Of a DNA stretch of 64,000 nt, positions 62,732-64,000 are shown piece by piece. Source of the DNA: Oribacterium sp. C9 (lineage in GTDB: Bacteria; Bacillota; Clostridia; Lachnospirales; Lachnospiraceae); NCBI RefSeq assembly GCF_002007235.1, contig NZ_MUHW01000006.1, positions 62,001 through 126,000 on the forward strand, written 5' to 3'. The notes under the pieces are model-generated. The model did no database searches, had not been told where the DNA came from, and saw only the letters and a program-made list of their open reading frames with translations. Numbering within the stretch: position 1 is the first letter of the stretch; each line of letters opens with the position of its first letter. The position numbers and the translations under genes are program-made.

Positions 62732-63561
62732 TGTTAGAGAAGCTTTCGATGTATATGCATTATCCTTTTGTGAGATATGCGGTAATAGTTGGAGTCCTGA
62801 TCGCACTGTGCTCGGCTCTTTTAGGGGTAACTCTGGTACTTAAGAGATTTTCCTTCATAGGAGACGGATTGTCTCATGTGGCGTTTGGAGCTATAGCCAT
62901 CGCCAGTGTTTTTAATCTGACGAATCAGATGCTTCTGGTTCTGCCTGTCACCATAATAAGCGCCATTATGCTACTTCGGACGGGACAGGATGCGAAGATA
63001 AAGGGTGATGCTGCTATCGCTATGATCTCGGTAGGAGCATTGGCATTCGGATATCTCATTATGAATATATTTTCAACCTCCTCAAATTTGTCCGGGGATG
63101 TGTGCAGCACCCTGTTCGGATCCACCTCCATACTGACCCTGACAAAAAGAGAGGTATGGCTCTGTACGGTGCTGTCCGTAGCTGTAGTTGTTATCTTCGT
63201 GCTGTTTTACAACAAGATCTTTGCGGTTACCTTTGATGAGAATTTCGCGAAGGCCACAGGCACAAATGCCGGCAGCTACAACCTTTTGATAGCGGTGGTG
63301 ATAGCTGTGATCATTGTGCTTGCCATGAATCTCGTAGGCTCACTTCTGATATCGGCCCTGTCCATTTTTCCGGCGCTGTCAGCCATGCGCATTTTCCGGA
63401 GCTTTAAGGCGGTCACCATCTGTTCAGCGGTCCTTTCGGTGATATGTGCTTTCTTCGGGATCATCATTTCGATTCTTGCGGGAACACCTGTGGGTTCCAC
63501 TATAGTGGTGGTGGATGTGATTGCTTTCGGAGTCTGTTATCTGATCGGGATGGTGCGATGA
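62731..63561 (+). CDS. Metal ABC transporter permease (ZnuB-like)
   Basis: Membrane subunit of the importer, 276 aa, about eight helices. N-terminal HYPFVRYAVIVGVLIALCSALLGVTLVLKRFSFIGDGLSHVAFG has the ABC-3 family signature; a later AMNLVGSLLISALSIFPALSAMRI is the coupling region. Belongs with the two preceding genes. No accessory gene (such as a regulator) is visible within the cluster. Confidence 0.95.
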   Translation: MLEKLSMYMHYPFVRYAVIVGVLIALCSALLGVTLVLKRFSFIGDGLSHVAFGAIAIASVFNLTNQMLLVLPVTIISAIMLLRTGQDAKIKGDAAIAMISVGALAFGYLIMNIFSTSSNLSGDVCSTLFGSTSILTLTKREVWLCTVLSVAVVVIFVLFYNKIFAVTFDENFAKATGTNAGSYNLLIAVVIAVIIVLAMNLVGSLLISALSIFPALSAMRIFRSFKAVTICSAVLSVICAFFGIIISILAGTPVGSTIVVVDVIAFGVCYLIGMVR

Positions 63562-63598
63562 GATCAGGAATGTTCAATGGAAGTGTAGATATACATAT

Positions 63599-64000
63599 AT
63601 GGATAAATATAAAAGAATTATAGGATTATTCCTTTGTGTTCTGGTGATTTCAAGCTTGTCGGGATGCGGTGATAATGCGGCTGCCACGGGGCTGAATGTA
63701 AATCAGACCAAAGGTGTCAGTGACGTTCTCGCAGCAGGAATGGCAGAAGAGGATAAGAAAAAGGATAACATTGACCCGAGTAAGGGAAATGGGACTGAAT
63801 CAGAGTCAAAGGAAGAATCATCCGGTGTAAATGAAGAGATATCAGAGGATCAGACATATTTAGAATACTATCAGGGGCTTGCTTCAGAGGAGGCTTCAGA
63901 AAAAAACGATGGTATAGATGTGGATCTGACAGCACTGTCCAGTACCATGGTTTTTGCCGAGGTCTACAACATGATGATGGATCCCATGTCTTACATAGGG
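63599..64000 (+). CDS. Lipoprotein, 3' end outside window
   Basis: A signal peptide with lipobox LSGC (Cys22, from IGLFLCVLVISSLSGC) followed by a low-complexity acidic linker rich in Lys, Asp, Glu and Ser. The end of the visible part (FAEVYNMMMDPMSYIG) starts a conserved-looking domain. It is cut by the right edge after 134 codons. Located directly behind the zinc-importer genes, so it may be part of the metal-response set; no motif shows what it does. Confidence 0.75.
   Translation, partial: MDKYKRIIGLFLCVLVISSLSGCGDNAAATGLNVNQTKGVSDVLAAGMAEEDKKKDNIDPSKGNGTESESKEESSGVNEEISEDQTYLEYYQGLASEEASEKNDGIDVDLTALSSTMVFAEVYNMMMDPMSYIG

Overview
The window looks like chromosomal DNA of an anaerobic, Gram-positive-type Firmicute, most likely a Lachnospiraceae/Clostridia member. 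The evidence is strong GGAGG-type ribosome binding sites, many lipobox lipoproteins and no outer-membrane genes. Other pointers are a THF riboswitch on a folate ECF transporter, a MetH split from its reactivation domain, MBOAT/SGNH surface acylation genes and an exported FMN/FAD reductase. No rRNA, tRNA, CRISPR array or insertion sequence was recognised.

Layout. 0-5.1 kb: an SDF-family symporter (open at the left edge) and LplC/LplA/LplB-type sugar ABC transporter parts, split by a structured terminator. 5.1-9 kb: a LysR regulator divergent from an RraA-family gene with a perfect palindrome between them, then a secreted beta-helix-like protein. 9-15.3 kb: a Lon-type AAA+ ATPase without protease domain, a membrane protein, an S51 peptidase with a C-terminal membrane tail, and an operon of a Nif11-like small protein, an acidic protein and a membrane-anchored C11 (clostripain) peptidase. 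15.4-20.2 kb: a flavodoxin, an exported lipoprotein form of prephenate dehydratase, a TetR/hydrolase pair with two operators, and an AAA/PD-(D/E)XK protein. 20.2-26.8 kb: an AT-rich cassette with a Ser/Thr kinase, a zinc-ribbon membrane protein, an HTH protein and three exported proteins. 26.8-31.4 kb: the methionine/folate genes metF, MetH reactivation domain and metH. 31.8-35.4 kb: TraX-like and MATE proteins, a flavin reductase and an XRE regulator with a desulfoferrodoxin-like domain.

35.5-39.7 kb: a small serine recombinase followed by two inverted 26-bp hix-like sites (12+2+12 layout) about 140 bp apart. An extended -10 promoter motif lies between them and an MBOAT O-acyltransferase/SGNH operon follows. 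This reads as a phase-variable promoter switch, apparently OFF as sequenced. 39.7-52.6 kb: an exported fumarate-reductase-like flavoprotein, folC, folT with its THF riboswitch, membrane proteins, an M14 carboxypeptidase, an EAL-PAS-GGDEF protein and glnS.

52.7-59.4 kb: a minus-strand set of a NifH-like iron protein, two NifD/NifK-like proteins and a FecBCD-type ABC importer. It is headed by a consensus promoter and two TTAG-N6-CTAA palindromes exactly 20 bp apart. It has no FeMo-cofactor genes, so it is probably a nitrogenase-like reductase of unknown substrate tied to metal or metal-chelate uptake. 59.5-64 kb: a YtxH-like membrane protein, a small Cys-containing membrane protein, a zinc/manganese ABC importer and a lipoprotein cut by the right edge.

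The best candidates for undescribed biology are the invertible promoter, the nitrogenase-like/FecBCD operon, the exported prephenate dehydratase, the Nif11/C11 peptidase operon and the kinase/HTH/exported-protein cassette.
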